Positions 29,692-42,000 of a stretch of 64,000 nt of DNA are shown here, piece after piece. The stretch is taken from the NCBI GenBank assembly GCA_014871385.1, contig CM026431.1, positions 1,620,464 through 1,684,463 of the forward strand, given 5' to 3'. Every line of letters starts with the position of its first letter. The stretch's first letter is position 1. This stretch comes from Ceratodon purpureus. Its lineage: Eukaryota; Streptophyta; Bryopsida; Pseudoditrichales; Ditrichaceae. The notes under the pieces were generated by a model. That model ran no database searches. It was not told the DNA's origin and was given only the letters and a program-made list of their open reading frames with translations. Both the position numbers and the translations under genes were made by a program.

Positions 29692-31303
29692 TTTGGCTTA
29701 GGCAGTCTTAATCGTGCTGTTGACCGTGACAACAGTAAAAACAAACTCAAGAAATGCACATCATCGGATTCGAGGTTGTACTGAAACTCTACAGACTATC
29801 CAAATGGTGACCCCAATAACATGCGTAGTAACAAATCTGTAGTCTAAGTAACTAAGTGCCCTTGTAGACCCAAGATGTACGATCAACACACGGACAATTA
29901 GAATAATGGAACTTCTGAAAGCAGTGCGGTGGCTGATGACCTTTTGTTGGTCCCTCATCATCTTCTGAGGACAATTAGATCATCTTTTGGGGAGCTTCTG
30001 AAGCCCATTCTAAAGCAAAAATTGCTAGAAACCCTCAGTTTTGCAGATAATTTTTAATGCTCTATTTCCATGTCATGACGAATCTGTTTACATTACACCC
30101 AAGTGCTTGTTGAACTTACATACCATCCGTCAGCCTACAGTTTTATAATTTATTTTAATTCTATAATTGATAATATTGTGTCCGAGTATTGTAGATTATG
30201 TCAGACTGGTGGCTTCTGCAAATGCAAATATGTGCTGAAATCTATCTATTTTTGCTTCCGTGTGCTATGTCTGGCTCAAAATATGGTATCGGCAGCCAGA
30301 GTTCTCTTATCAATATTCATGTCACCGTGTTCTCGTTCTGTGAAGCATGGGATGTAAACTGGATAGTGCCACAGTAATGTGCTTGCAAATAGCAGAGTTG
30401 GTTAATGAAAAGTACGTTCAAAATTACAGACCATGACGTCAAAAATTGCTTGAAACTTGCAGTGTCAGTTGTGCTAAAGGATCACAGGCTCCTAACTCCA
30501 CGTCGATAAAGATGTTGAACGGTCTCCCATTCGTGAAATTACAGTTAATGTGTTTCGGGTGAATTAATCCACAGTGGGGGTACTGGTTTGCTCTGCTTTT
30601 TTGAGAAGAATTGAATGCACTCAAAAAAGGATTTTCAAATTATCAAAGATGCAGTTGTAATTCTGTAATTTGCGTGCTCCAAAGATGCCAACTAGACCAG
30701 ACTGTCTGCATATTGTAGGTAGTGGGATCCTCAACATAGTCTGTTAATATCGTTCTGTGTTATACACAGAAAGAATACATTGAGATCCGATTCCCTGTCG
30801 AATCAGATTGATCCAACACATTTGCTCTAGAATTGCCGTTTGGCGTGTTGGAATTATGTAGTTAATAATTGCAACATTTGAATGTGGCTCTGTTCCGAAG
30901 CGAATGTGTAAAGATAGCAAATCTATATGAACGCTACATATTGTCTGAATCATAATGTGCTTGGCATTGGGAATCCTGCCATTTTTTTCTAATTGAATGA
31001 GCCCCCTCCAGTCAGTCCAATTCATTGCATTACGATTCAGGCGCTGCGGTCACCACGCACGACTCATCATCAGATTTTACTTCAACGTTGAAAGCATGGG
31101 TCTAGAATGCACCAGTGATTCGCTGACGTTGCGCCGTCGTGAAGCTTGCGCTCAAGGAAATTGTACACCCAAAGATTGGATTCCATGGCATGACTTGATC
31201 GAGAAGCTGAGCACTGTGTATCGGCCGCAGACCCTGCGTGAGGTCTCCAGGGATGAGCATTTCGACAAGATTGTATTTATTTAAAAGCGCCATCTCATCC
31301 CCA
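29692..31303. other. Intergenic, no gene seen
   Basis: AT-rich with only short, overlapping frames. Part is 3' UTR or flank of the minus-strand family gene ending at 31304. Confidence 0.35.
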
Positions 31304-31852
31304 TTACTCACGCACCCCATCTTCGTTGACGTCCACCAGAGACCAATCGTCCTGCGCCGAGCCATCCTCATCCGACTCCGTCAATTCAACATCCGACCAG
31401 CTCTCCTCGCTCAGTGCCAAGACGCTCAACTGCTTCTTCAACGCCAACTCGATGACTCCAATTTCCGTTACATCACATGTGATCGGAAATTTCCCTGCCC
31501 CGCATCCAAGCTCGCAAACTGCGCCCACCATGGCGCCCGTCCTCTCGTCAGCACTCTCATACTCCCAGACTTGATCATTTCCACTATCCTCAACAAACAA
31601 ATCAGCCGCCCACAATCCCTCCTCATGATCAAGTGCATAAAATCCGCGCGCAGGCTGGAGAACGAAATCCGCGAGGGCCGGGTTGGTCCGCACATCAACT
31701 GCAAGTCGCTTGTACCGACCCATTCTCTTCGCCCTAGACTTCTCCACGGGATGGTCACGGCAGCTCCGGCACCTGGTCTTGCCCGACCTGCACCGCCCCG
31801 TGAGCCTGCTCTTGTTGGTGGGCTTGCCCCGCACTCGACCCTCCCGCCTCAT
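31304..31852 (-). CDS. Intact copy 3 of the local small basic/acidic protein family (182 aa)
   Basis: I chose the ATG at 31852 because it gives the family start MRREGRVRGKPTNKSRLTGR; an in-frame ATG 16 codons earlier (31900) would lengthen the protein to 198. The head has Cys-x6-Cys-x2-Cys (CRSGKTRCRSC), then PVEKSRAKRMGRYKRLA, a likely nucleic-acid-binding or zinc-binding basic module. Then come NPALADFVLQPARGF, an acidic middle, CELGCGAGKF, TEIGVIELALKKQLSVLALS and the acidic tail ESWSDVELTESDEDG, DDWSLVDVNEDGV. The Cys triplet is more complete here than in the 5295 copy, suggesting this is closer to the parental form. Function is unknown. Confidence 0.65.
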   Translation of the reverse strand: MRREGRVRGKPTNKSRLTGRCRSGKTRCRSCRDHPVEKSRAKRMGRYKRLAVDVRTNPALADFVLQPARGFYALDHEEGLWAADLFVEDSGNDQVWEYESADERTGAMVGAVCELGCGAGKFPITCDVTEIGVIELALKKQLSVLALSEESWSDVELTESDEDGSAQDDWSLVDVNEDGVRE

Positions 31853-33867
31853 ATCGAACGAACACCGAATCCTTGCACCACCTTTATCCTCAATCCTCAC
31901 ACACCCAACCCAGCTCCGAAGTTAAACTAGACAGACAGCTTACTAGATTCTAACACTTGTAAACGCTACCTCCGATCCTTCAGATCTAGTAATATCCTCA
32001 ATGGATGGATCGGCACCTAACCAAGACTAACCAGCCGATCTTCCGAGATGGACTCCTGGACCAGCTAATTCCGGACAGTCTGATTGATGTCATTGAGTAG
32101 TACCGGTGCCTGAGTCTAACTAGTCTACAGAAGATGACGATGGCATGCATATGGTGAGAGTTATATATTGGTGAAGAAGATTAGGCGCGACTCCGCATAT
32201 TTCTCCGAGTCGGTAACGTACGTTGCTTGTGGAGCACTTCAACGTACTACAGTACGTCGATCATGCACTAAGTTAGTCTTGCCAATGGTGACTTGGGAGC
32301 CAGCCTGGCTTGTGGTGCGAGACTGCGAGTGAGTCTGTCGCATTGACCGTAAGTGCAGACTTTGCTGTAACTTAACTTAGATGGACTCTGCTGTGTCACG
32401 CGTAAGTTGCATTTCGGATTCCACGACTGTTGATCCACACTGACTGTACTGTAGTTGATTCTTTTCACACGGTTTTTCCTTCTTACCGACAGCACAACAT
32501 GGCAGTACGATCAGTTGCCGCCAGTCTTTGTGACCTCGTGGGCGGCTGTGGTTTTCTTTTTGTTTTTGTTTTTGTTTAGCGAGGGTTTTTTCAATGCCCG
32601 TGTCCTTCTTAAACCGGGATAAGGGTATAAGTATAAAGCGGGGACACACTATGCACCATTTGTAACCCTAATCATGTGAGCTCTCACCTCTCTTGAAGCT
32701 CTCTTCGAATCACAGGAAAGTGAAGTTATTTTGACGTGTATCTCAAGTGAGAAACCTTGGCGTTGAGCGCGGATGGACGCACAAACTTTCAGTTTAAGTG
32801 ATATTGTACGGCATCGTGATGACTAGGATGATGTTGTAGAGAACATAACTAAAAAGTATTTTTAAAAACTCTAATACTATGAAATAAAAATACATTACAA
32901 AATTACAAAGCATTTGAAAGCATTTAATTCCAATGTTGTATAAAACTTTAGTTTGTTGTATAAAACTTTAATTTGTTGTATAAAACTTTAGTCACACAAT
33001 AAAATGTTAAAGATCTTTCCAAAAATCATAAGTAATGTACACTCTTTATTTGCGTCTTGCCAAGAGTAGGTGTGAACCGTGAAGCCAATGAATATGGCGT
33101 GAACCTCTATGATGATGATGGATTAAAAACAATCCTTATTTTTATTCTTTATTTAGTCTTTGAATAATGCCTTACAAATATCAGTTTGGATTCACTTTGT
33201 TTTTAATTTTCACCTTGCATTATTAATATTAAAGCCCTTGCATCTTTGTTAAAATCACTTTGCCATGGATCTTCTTAAAGATTCCATGGCACTTAAGATT
33301 GCAACTCCAAGCAAGATTGAACTTTGTTTTATGAAGCAATTATTAATATCTTTTTCATCATTCTCAGCCATAAATCTTAAACTTATAATAGATGAAGAAA
33401 TTGATTTGACAAATCTTCAAGCAAAAACTTTAGCTAAGCATTAAGATCTTTGATTCCCCATATATAACTTGTATATGTTTAATCCCTAAAGTTCTTTGAC
33501 TATGTTTCGCCAAAAAAACGCTCCAAAATTGTTGTTTCTAATGTAAAAAGCATGAATGATTAAAAAATCATTATTTTTTAATTCCAACTATAAAATCTTC
33601 AACTAGATTTTTGTAATCTATAGTTTTGAAACTTTCATCATAATTGACTGTATAGATTCGAAGATTATAGCAATTGAAATTTGAGAACAAACTTTTTTGA
33701 CACAATTTTTAACTAGGTTGACACACTCTAACTTCTTTTTTCTAAGGTTTTTTGCATTATGGATGTTGGAGGTTTTGATGTTTTGGTCAATACGACTAAG
33801 TTAGCTAAATGAATAAAAACAATTATATACAAAAGAGAAGTATAGCATGTTATAACCAATATTTTAT
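31853..33867. other. Intergenic, AT-rich; no gene seen
   Basis: 31853-32700 is the upstream side of copy 3 with no supported frame. From about 32800 the base composition becomes strongly AT-rich. Confidence 0.35.
32934..32991. repeat. Tandem 20-bp repeat, three units
   Basis: TTGTTGTATAAAACTTTAG-like units repeated three times with one or two changes. Confidence 0.85.
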
Positions 33868-34689
33868 TAACCCCTAAAGGACGAAGCAACCACTTTTGGG
33901 TTGCTCCAAAAATTGAAAACCCCGTCAAATGCCCTAAAAGGGTCGGATTTGAGTGTTTTTTGTTCCCAACATCTTTAGAATCAAGTTGGCAATAAGAATA
34001 CGCTAAAATTTGAGTGAAAAAGTGAAACCTTGATTTTAGAAAAAAGAAAGAACATGAGTCGGTCCTATGTTTCTACAGTGAAGTTAGTGTTTCTATAGTG
34101 AAAACGTTTCAACCAAAACTTTGAGCACATTGAAAACTGAAATGAAGATCTCTCCTTGTGGATTTATTTTTTAGCATGTATTTTTTTTGGGAATGCTTGT
34201 ATGACCACTCTTTTATGACTTCACCGTTTTGGATTTATCAGAAACCCTTTTGAATTTTGCAAAAAGTACCATGTTGAAAAAAATAAAATTCAAAATGACA
34301 TTTATGTCAAACCCATTTTCTCCAAAATGGTAACTCGAGAAAAACTTAAAGAAATTGTGCATGTTCCTAACATACTAGAGAAGAGAATTAGCTTTAGTTG
34401 CCAAGTATTTATAAATTTTTGAATTAGCAATTTTTAGTGAAACTCGGAAACTCATTGTAAATATTTCAGAAATTCACTAATCTTCCAAACTTCACATGTT
34501 ATTATCTTCCAATCAGTTGCTTCTTCAAACCCAAAATTTGATACAGATTTTGGTAGTCTACTAGTTTCAAAGATCTTACGATTAAATTGCTTATGCTGAT
34601 TCTCAAATTTGTCTCACTTTGGAAAATGCAAGAATGGCACAGTAGGTACTGAAAAACTGTGGAAATACCCCTTCGTCCTTTAGGGGTTA
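33868..34689. mobile_element. TIR element, 822 bp, ends TAACCCCTAAAGGACGAAG
   Basis: Perfect 19-bp terminal inverted repeats at 33868-33886 and 34671-34689. The interior is AT-rich and non-coding. A related pair of ends bounds 50783-51653. No clear target-site duplication was seen. Confidence 0.75.
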
Positions 34690-35013
34690 GGTTAAATACA
34701 TAAGAATGTTAATTAATATTTCTTTTGTAGAGATTCTATATTTTCATATAGTTCAGATCCAAATAAAATAACTAAAGATTGATGTTTACACTTTAGTTGA
34801 AAATAGAGAAAACCCAAAAACACGAATTTCTTAACTTTTTTGAAGAATGGAAAAGAATTTGTTTTATTACATTGTTCAATATAACAAGAAAACTTTGATC
34901 TATAGTGGAATGAACATTTTAGAGTGAAAGAATTTTTTTTGGGGGAAATCTCAAAGATGACAAAATTGAAAATTTATAGGAAAACTCTTAAAGGTAATAA
35001 ATGTGTTTAACAT

Positions 35014-35153
35014 CACTACTGGAAAGGGTGTACAACTACACCAAAGATGACACCAAAAAATGTCCAATTACACTAAAAATTTCAAATTTTTGGTGTAATT
35101 CGACATTTTTGGGTGTTCATCTTTGGTGTAGTTGTACACCCTTTCCACTAGTG
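35014..35153. mobile_element. CACTA-type fold-back MITE, 140 bp
   Basis: An almost perfect palindrome: left arm CACTACTGGAAAGGGTGTAC and right arm its complement with few mismatches over about 68 bp each. Termini are CACTA and TAGTG, and a 3-bp duplication CAT flanks both ends (35011-35013 and 35154-35156), as expected for CACTA elements. Confidence 0.9.
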
Positions 35154-35156
35154 CAT

Positions 35157-37168
35157 GGCAGCCCAAATTGTCCATTATACACAAAATTCTACTTCGGGTA
35201 CTGTAACTATTTTTTTAAATGTCCATTAAAAAATAAATAAATAAATAAATATAAAAAAAACCTTCAAAGTTCTTGTTATAGTTTAAATTCACAAAAAATT
35301 CAAAAATATATATATACAATTGACATTACAATTACATGCCCGAACTTTCAATAAGCCCATTCTAGGACAATTGTCTTTTTTAGGAGTTGAAATGAAAAGA
35401 AAATTAAAGCTAACAAGAGCAATCAATGATGTTTGATGTATTTACTTGTATAACACCAATGATAAGAAGATATAAAATGTTAGAATGACATCAACAATAT
35501 GTAATATACAAAATGATAAAGACATTGAAGCCTTCAACTATAATGGCTTATATACCAAATTTTGATAAGCTTCATTTGTAATTTTACAAATTTGGAATAA
35601 AATATTGATTGATAAAAAATACTGTAGTGAACCTAATAATAATTTTTAAAAAATATAATAATATGTAGGCTAGAGAGAAACAACACTAAATTTAAGATGA
35701 AACTAGTTGGTTGGAATTTTGACCAACTTATGTTATATGAATTGTATTTTAGTCAATCAAACTGAAATAAAATAGGTAAAAGACATGTGTAATTATAGAT
35801 AAAAGACAAGTGTAAAAACTAAAGAAAAAGTGTTACAACAGATAAAAAAAAGTATAACAAGAGATCAAATAAAGTTCAATAAATTTACTTTTGAAAAAGA
35901 CACAAACAAATGAAACTTGGCTCTATAGAAGGAATTTTTTTAGTCCATGGATGGACTTCTTTACTACAATTAACTTTTGTATGTATTACAAGGTTCTGTA
36001 GAACTCAAAATTCTTTTACTACACCATAGTTTTTTTAGTGCATAGAATTTTGACATAACTTTATGTGTTTCCTTATACATTGGAGAGATGTTGAGGAAAC
36101 ACATGAATTTTAAATTGTTTGACAAGAAGTGATATCCAAAGTGAGTTATGTTTGACTATTTATTTATATGATAAATGTATTCAAAGATTTTAGTAGTATT
36201 GTTTGGTATACATTGTCAATGTCTATTCATAATGTGCACAACATGGGAAGAATGCATTTTGAACATCAATTTAAGTAATTAGCCATATGACAATGACTAA
36301 TAAAAATTCCTTTTGTAGCTTGTAATAAAATGAGTGCACACAATATACTTTTCATTCTTTTTACTTATAATCTTTTTGCCAACCTAGTAGTGCAATACAA
36401 GTGCTAATTTTACATTTTGTAGTAAATTTTGTAGCTTCTTTGTCTCTTTTAGAGCTTTCCAAAATAATCATCATTTATATATAATAAGTAGACATTAGAA
36501 ATTTTTCCACATGCATAAAATAACTCGTAAAAACTTTGTATACATAATGGAAGATTACAGCTTATAAAGTAAAGAAAAAAGTTGTCTTAAGACCCCACTA
36601 AAATAATGGCATTAGACTTTGACTTCTTTGATATCAAATTCTACATCATATATTGTTTATGTAATTTTTCATTATAGTATACATAATGTCATTGAGTCCT
36701 TGTATAAGAAGAAAGAAAAGGAAAAGATAACACATTATGTAATTTTTTGGTGATAAAGAGCAAAAAATCATTTAACACCTTATTCAATAAACACTTATGT
36801 TTATTAAATATTATACTTAAATAATATGTAATACTTAATAATAATACATCAATGTAAAATAGTTCCTATCAATATAAACCTTTGAAAGTTCACATGAAAT
36901 CAATTACAAATAAAAAAAATATCTTTTTTTTCTCCCCTTAGCATCCTATATGTATCGTACTTTGATAAGATATTTGTTTATAAATAACTCTTAAATTTAA
37001 AAAATAAAAAATTTCAAACATAAAAAAGCAAAAATTTGACAAACACAATTATTTTTTGTTTCGAATCATATAAGATCAAATTTTAGTGATATCTTTTTGA
37101 AAATACGCGAATAAAAAATTATCATTTTTAAAGACAAACCTTACTTAAAAAACATAAAAAATATTCAT
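35157..37168. other. AT-rich intergenic DNA, no gene seen
   Basis: No coding frame. Bases 35357-35400 (AATAAGCCCATTCTAGGACA then ATTGTC) resemble the right end of the 50783-51653 element, so an eroded relative may end here. Confidence 0.4.
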
Positions 37169-39067
37169 TTGGAGGTGGACAAACTTGTTACCGAAGTATG
37201 GTATGCATGCAAGATTTTGAGTAATTGTTCCAAAATTTCTTGCTCAGACCTCCAGCCAGGAAGCTCCAAAAGTGACGGAATCTGGTGTTTCCACCTTTAC
37301 ACCAAATTCGGATCACGATGCCTCTCGGACCTGAATGGCCCCCCAAGCTGCAAACAACATTCCAAGGCAGAACTGTCCTCCAGATCAGGCACGAAGGTGA
37401 GGCTGACCACCATTCCGGTGCAGAACAGGCATGGGAGTGAGCTCCGATCCCAAGGGGAACAACGGATTGCGCTTGGAGGATGCCTTCGCAAGCTTCGCTT
37501 CGTCATCGCCACACGGATCGCTTCTTGCGCACACATCACCACGCCATCGCCATCGCCATCGCCATCGCCATCGCCATCGCCATCCCCGCAGCTCCGTCCT
37601 CTCGCAACCTCGCCTATACCTGGACGAAGCTCCCAGCGCTGAGGCGGAGGCAGACGACCAGCCGCGACTGCGCTACAGGTGCTGTGAGTCTGGAGGCGTC
37701 CGACTTTGTGGAGCGTCCAAATTTGCCGTGGAGGATGCAATTGGTGCGATTTTACGTGATGTGCGCCTAAGGCAGGTATGGTAGTTGGAAGATATGTTGT
37801 TGTGAAGTGCGGAATTGCTTCTCGTTGTTTGTGAATGGTGGAGCGTGAGTTCTTTGTCGTGGTTTGATTTGGCGACTGTTAGGTTGTTTGGGAATCTGGT
37901 GGTTGGAGAATGTTGGAATGAGGTTGGAGTAGATTGGATTGTGTTTTTTTTTATAATTTCTGTTGGTATGGAATTCTGGATGTTGCGGTTGATTTGGCTG
38001 CGAGTGAACTACTGGTGTTGTAAGTCTGGATGCTTCGTTGATGTTTCTTGACAGAGATTCTATATTTTTCGCGATGGATGTAATCTATGAGAGTTCATGT
38101 GATGTGCGGCTGATCGGATACGGTAGTTGTTAGTTGTGTAGGTGTGAGGCGCGTATTTTTGCGAGTGGCGAAGTTCAGTTGGTTTGCAGTGGTTTAGTTC
38201 GGTGACTTTTAGGTTGTTTCGAAATTTGTTGATCGGGGAATGTTGGAGAAGATTGGAGTAGTCTGGAGTATGGTGTTCTGCTCTGCCTGAGTGGAACATG
38301 GAACGCAGCAGAGTAGCCTGTGAGTGACTAAAGCGCGGAATTACTTGTTTGCGAATGGCGCAGCTCAATTGGTTCTTCATGGTTTGATCTGCCGGCAATT
38401 TGGTTGTTTCGAAACCTGAGAATGCTAGAGTAGGTTCGAAATTGGAATGTGATCAACTGGTATAATGCACTTGTTTCCCTTGTTGACTTGTAGGTTGCCA
38501 TTTTCTCGGGCTGTTTGAATGGGTTTTGTAAGTTGAAGGCCAGGGAGAGTATTGCTTGCTAGCCTCTCGAGATAGTTCCAGGGGTGTTCTGTATCTGCGT
38601 TGTCCCATTCTCAGCCAGTTTTGGGACGATTACAGAGAAATTCGGGTGTAGTGATTGATAGCCTGTGTTTCCAAGAATATCGTACTAGAACGTTCTCAGG
38701 TTTCAGAACAACATCAATTTGACCATTCTTCAAACGATTCCAATATTTATCAGTATGCTTAAACCCGAGAACGTCCACATTGTGCTCTAATACTTTGTGG
38801 ATTTTCTGCGAAGTGTATATTATGTGGCTACGGAACTGATTATGTTAATTGTGAGTATTATAGCTAGAGGGCATGAAAGCAATTGAGAATTCTCACTCTG
38901 TTACGTATTGACTCTCTTGTTTGGAATCTAATTTGACGTAAGTAATGCATATTTAAAATTATGTGGTGGAATGCTTTGGTCTTTCTGCTTTTTGCAGAGA
39001 ACGAGTTGAGGCTATGAGGATGCCAAAGCACTCATTGCATTGATCTAGTTACTTTTCGCGCGGTCTA
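37169..39067 (+). other. Probable promoter and spliced leader of the glucosaminidase gene
   Basis: GC richer than the DNA before it. A leader exon ending at about 37776 (AAGGCAG|GTATGG) and an acceptor at about 38999 (TTTTTGCAG|) would give a 1.2-kb 5' UTR intron. That intron holds three degenerate repeats of a roughly 130-bp T/G-rich unit (about 37808-37935, 38155-38275, 38335-38440). Frames here, including the Ser-Pro run from the microsatellite, are not convincing genes. Confidence 0.4.
37542..37583. repeat. Microsatellite (CGCCAT)7
   Basis: Seven perfect hexamer units. Confidence 0.95.
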
Positions 39068-42000
39068 ATGGCAGTTTTCAAAACCTTGAAGAGTTGGTTC
39101 TTCTTTTATCTTTTGTTTCTGGTGACTTTCTCCGAGTGTTTTGTACCCGAGTATGAAGCAGTTCTGAACAAGATAGATTCAGAAAGGGCGTCAGCTCCAA
39201 CTCAAGAGCAAGCTGCGCAAGATGTACTTGCACGGTTGCTCCCAAACCATGTTTCAAGTTTCGAGCTGCGTATCATCACGAAGGTACACTTTGCTTTTTT
39301 GGGATTTCGGCTCATAAGTTGAGCTATCACTCTATTAATTTTCATATGCTCCACATGTCAACCATATACTGTTGCCAGAGATTTTCCCACAGTTTTCTGG
39401 CTCGTTGGTTACCAGTTCTTAGAGTGTCTATCTCAATTCTTGAGCGCAAATTAGGTTGGATGGTACAATGCACTTGTTTATACCGAGTGCCTCGTCTTGA
39501 TCAGAAGATCTCAACTAGTGGTCAACTTTCACTTGTTTGAGTTGCCAGATTCAAGTTTCTAACCGTTGACATGTTGGTGATTACCCAATGAACATATGGG
39601 TGCTTAAAACGTGTGTTGGTTCTTGGATATGGGTATGCAACAGGATAATTGTGGAGGAAAGTCCTGTTTTCAGATTGAAAACCATCCATCTTCGGGGCTG
39701 CACAAAGGAGCACCTGAAATAAGGTCTTTCTCCATGTGTTATTTGAGTTTGCTCTGTGGTATAGGTAGATGCTTTCGGCCCATTATTTGTAGATTTGTTA
39801 TGCTTCGCCACTTTCACGTGTATGTGATAGCCTACTGAATGTTTCAGGGGTTTTGCTTCAGGATTCAAGTCTCTAATGCCACTGAACTGTTGAGCTAGAA
39901 TTAACTTTAGCTAAGCGTTCAAGAGATCACAGTGGACGATCAAGTTGAGCCAATGTATATAATAATTCCGAAACCACTGATATGCACTCAACAACCAGAT
40001 AAAAATCATGTCATAACCTAATTTAGTTGACAGATTGAATCTTTTTCTTATTTACGAGGAAGTGGTCTGTGCGTGTGATCCTGTGAGACTTCTCGGATGG
40101 TACAGTTTAGTCCAACGTCCGTGCAATTTGCTAACTAAGTGCATGCAGGATATTGGGGACAACAGGTGTAGAGCTCTGTGCTGGCCTCCACTGGTATTTG
40201 AAACACTGGTGTGGCGTGCACATTTCTTGGGACAAGACCGGTGGAGCACAGCTTAATACGGTACAGAGACTTGGGTTCCTGCCACGGGTACCAGATGGCA
40301 CCCTGACTATTCAACGGCCTGTTGAATGGAATTACTACCAAAACGTTGTCACAGCAAGCTGTAAGTATCCGTAACATCTTTAGTCATTATATAGATTGTG
40401 ATATTTTAGTCTAAGGGATGTTGAAGAGTACTGTTTTTCAGAAATGATTCACCTAATAGCTGAAGTTATGGTACAAGAGATGACTGTACTTGCTGTGTGC
40501 ATAATCTTGTTATTTTAAGAATCTGAAGACTGGGAGCATTCTGATTCTCTCATAGATTCCTATGTATGGTGGACATGGGAGCGATGGGAGAAAGAGATTG
40601 ACTGGATGGCCTTGCAAGGGATCAATTTACCTCTTGCGTTTACTGGGCAAGAGGCTATATGGCAGAAGGTCTTCCAGGTATGTTGGATTCTTGAATTGTC
40701 CTGGAACACAGATAATTATAAGGTTGGCGAATCAGAAAGTGAAAGTTTTTGTCTTGGATTGCAATTGAGCTTTCTTATAAATCCTTATAAATTGAGAGCC
40801 AACAGTATGCCTATTGCTTGCAGTAATCTTAGACAGCTTATTCATTAGCGTACAGGAGAAGAACGCACTCTAAGCCTTTAGCAGATGAAGCAATTGCCTT
40901 ATGAACAACGAATTTGCGATTTCACTGCAATGATTAACTTGTTTACTACGTTAAACTGAGTGATGCGGACAGAGTGAAGCCTTCAACCTAACTAAGGCTG
41001 AATTGGATGACTACTTCGGCGGACCAGCTTTTCTTGCGTGGGCTCGAATGGGTAATTTGAAGAGGTAATAGACTTTACCTCTATGTTCCCACATAGCAGG
41101 TGACCTTGGAATAAAGGGGCTCAGCCTGCACAAACAGATTACTACAGGGCTTACGAAGAAGTAGATTTGGTTCTGCTTAAATTTTTTAAATTGTCTAACT
41201 CTTGTATGCTTGACAGGTGGGGAGGTCCATTACCACAGACATGGCTTGATCAGCAGTTGCACCTACAGATCAAAATTCTGAGACGCATGCGGGAGCTAGG
41301 AATGACACCAGGTAAGTTCTGTTTTAATGGTCTTCTTATTTTTCTACAGCCTCGTTGAGCGTTTGCATCAGCAGTTCACGGCTGCCACGTTATTATTTAA
41401 ACCTTTCTTTGATGAAAGATTTCAGAAGTGCACTGCATTATCTGGCATATTCACCACATTCATGTATGGATTTCAATATTGCAGTTTTACCAGCATTTGC
41501 GGGTAACGTTCCGGCTGCCATCACCAAGAAATTTCCTTCTGCGAAGGTCACTCGTTTAGGAGAATGGTTCGCTCTTCTTCCATTCCTTTCTAAACCTTGG
41601 TTATTTTCCGATAGCACTAATCAAGTTCCTATGAAGCCAGAATGTTTTCTAAACGTCTTTAACCTCATCTTAACGCCTTGAACCTGCTCCTTATCTAGAT
41701 GTTAGCACCATTGAATGTCAATGTGTACAGGAGCGTTAGGATGTAGATTGATTTCTTCCTAGTTGATTATTTTGTATCCAAGCCGTCTTGTACTAGAACA
41801 TGAAGCATATGTGATTTTTGCCATCGGATGTAACGAGATCTTAAAACAAAATCAATAACTTGCAACTATTGTCTAAACAGGAATACTGTGGATGGTGATA
41901 TGCGATATTGCTGTACTTTTCTCTTGGACCCCAATGACCCATTGTTTGTCGACATTGGAAAGGCTTTTATCCTCCAACAGATTAAAGGTTCTCAAAACAC

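Noticed and set aside
37169..37642. 157-codon ORF with a Ser-Pro repeat
   Set aside because: The repeat is only the CGCCAT microsatellite translated; the region is better read as leader/promoter of NAGLU.
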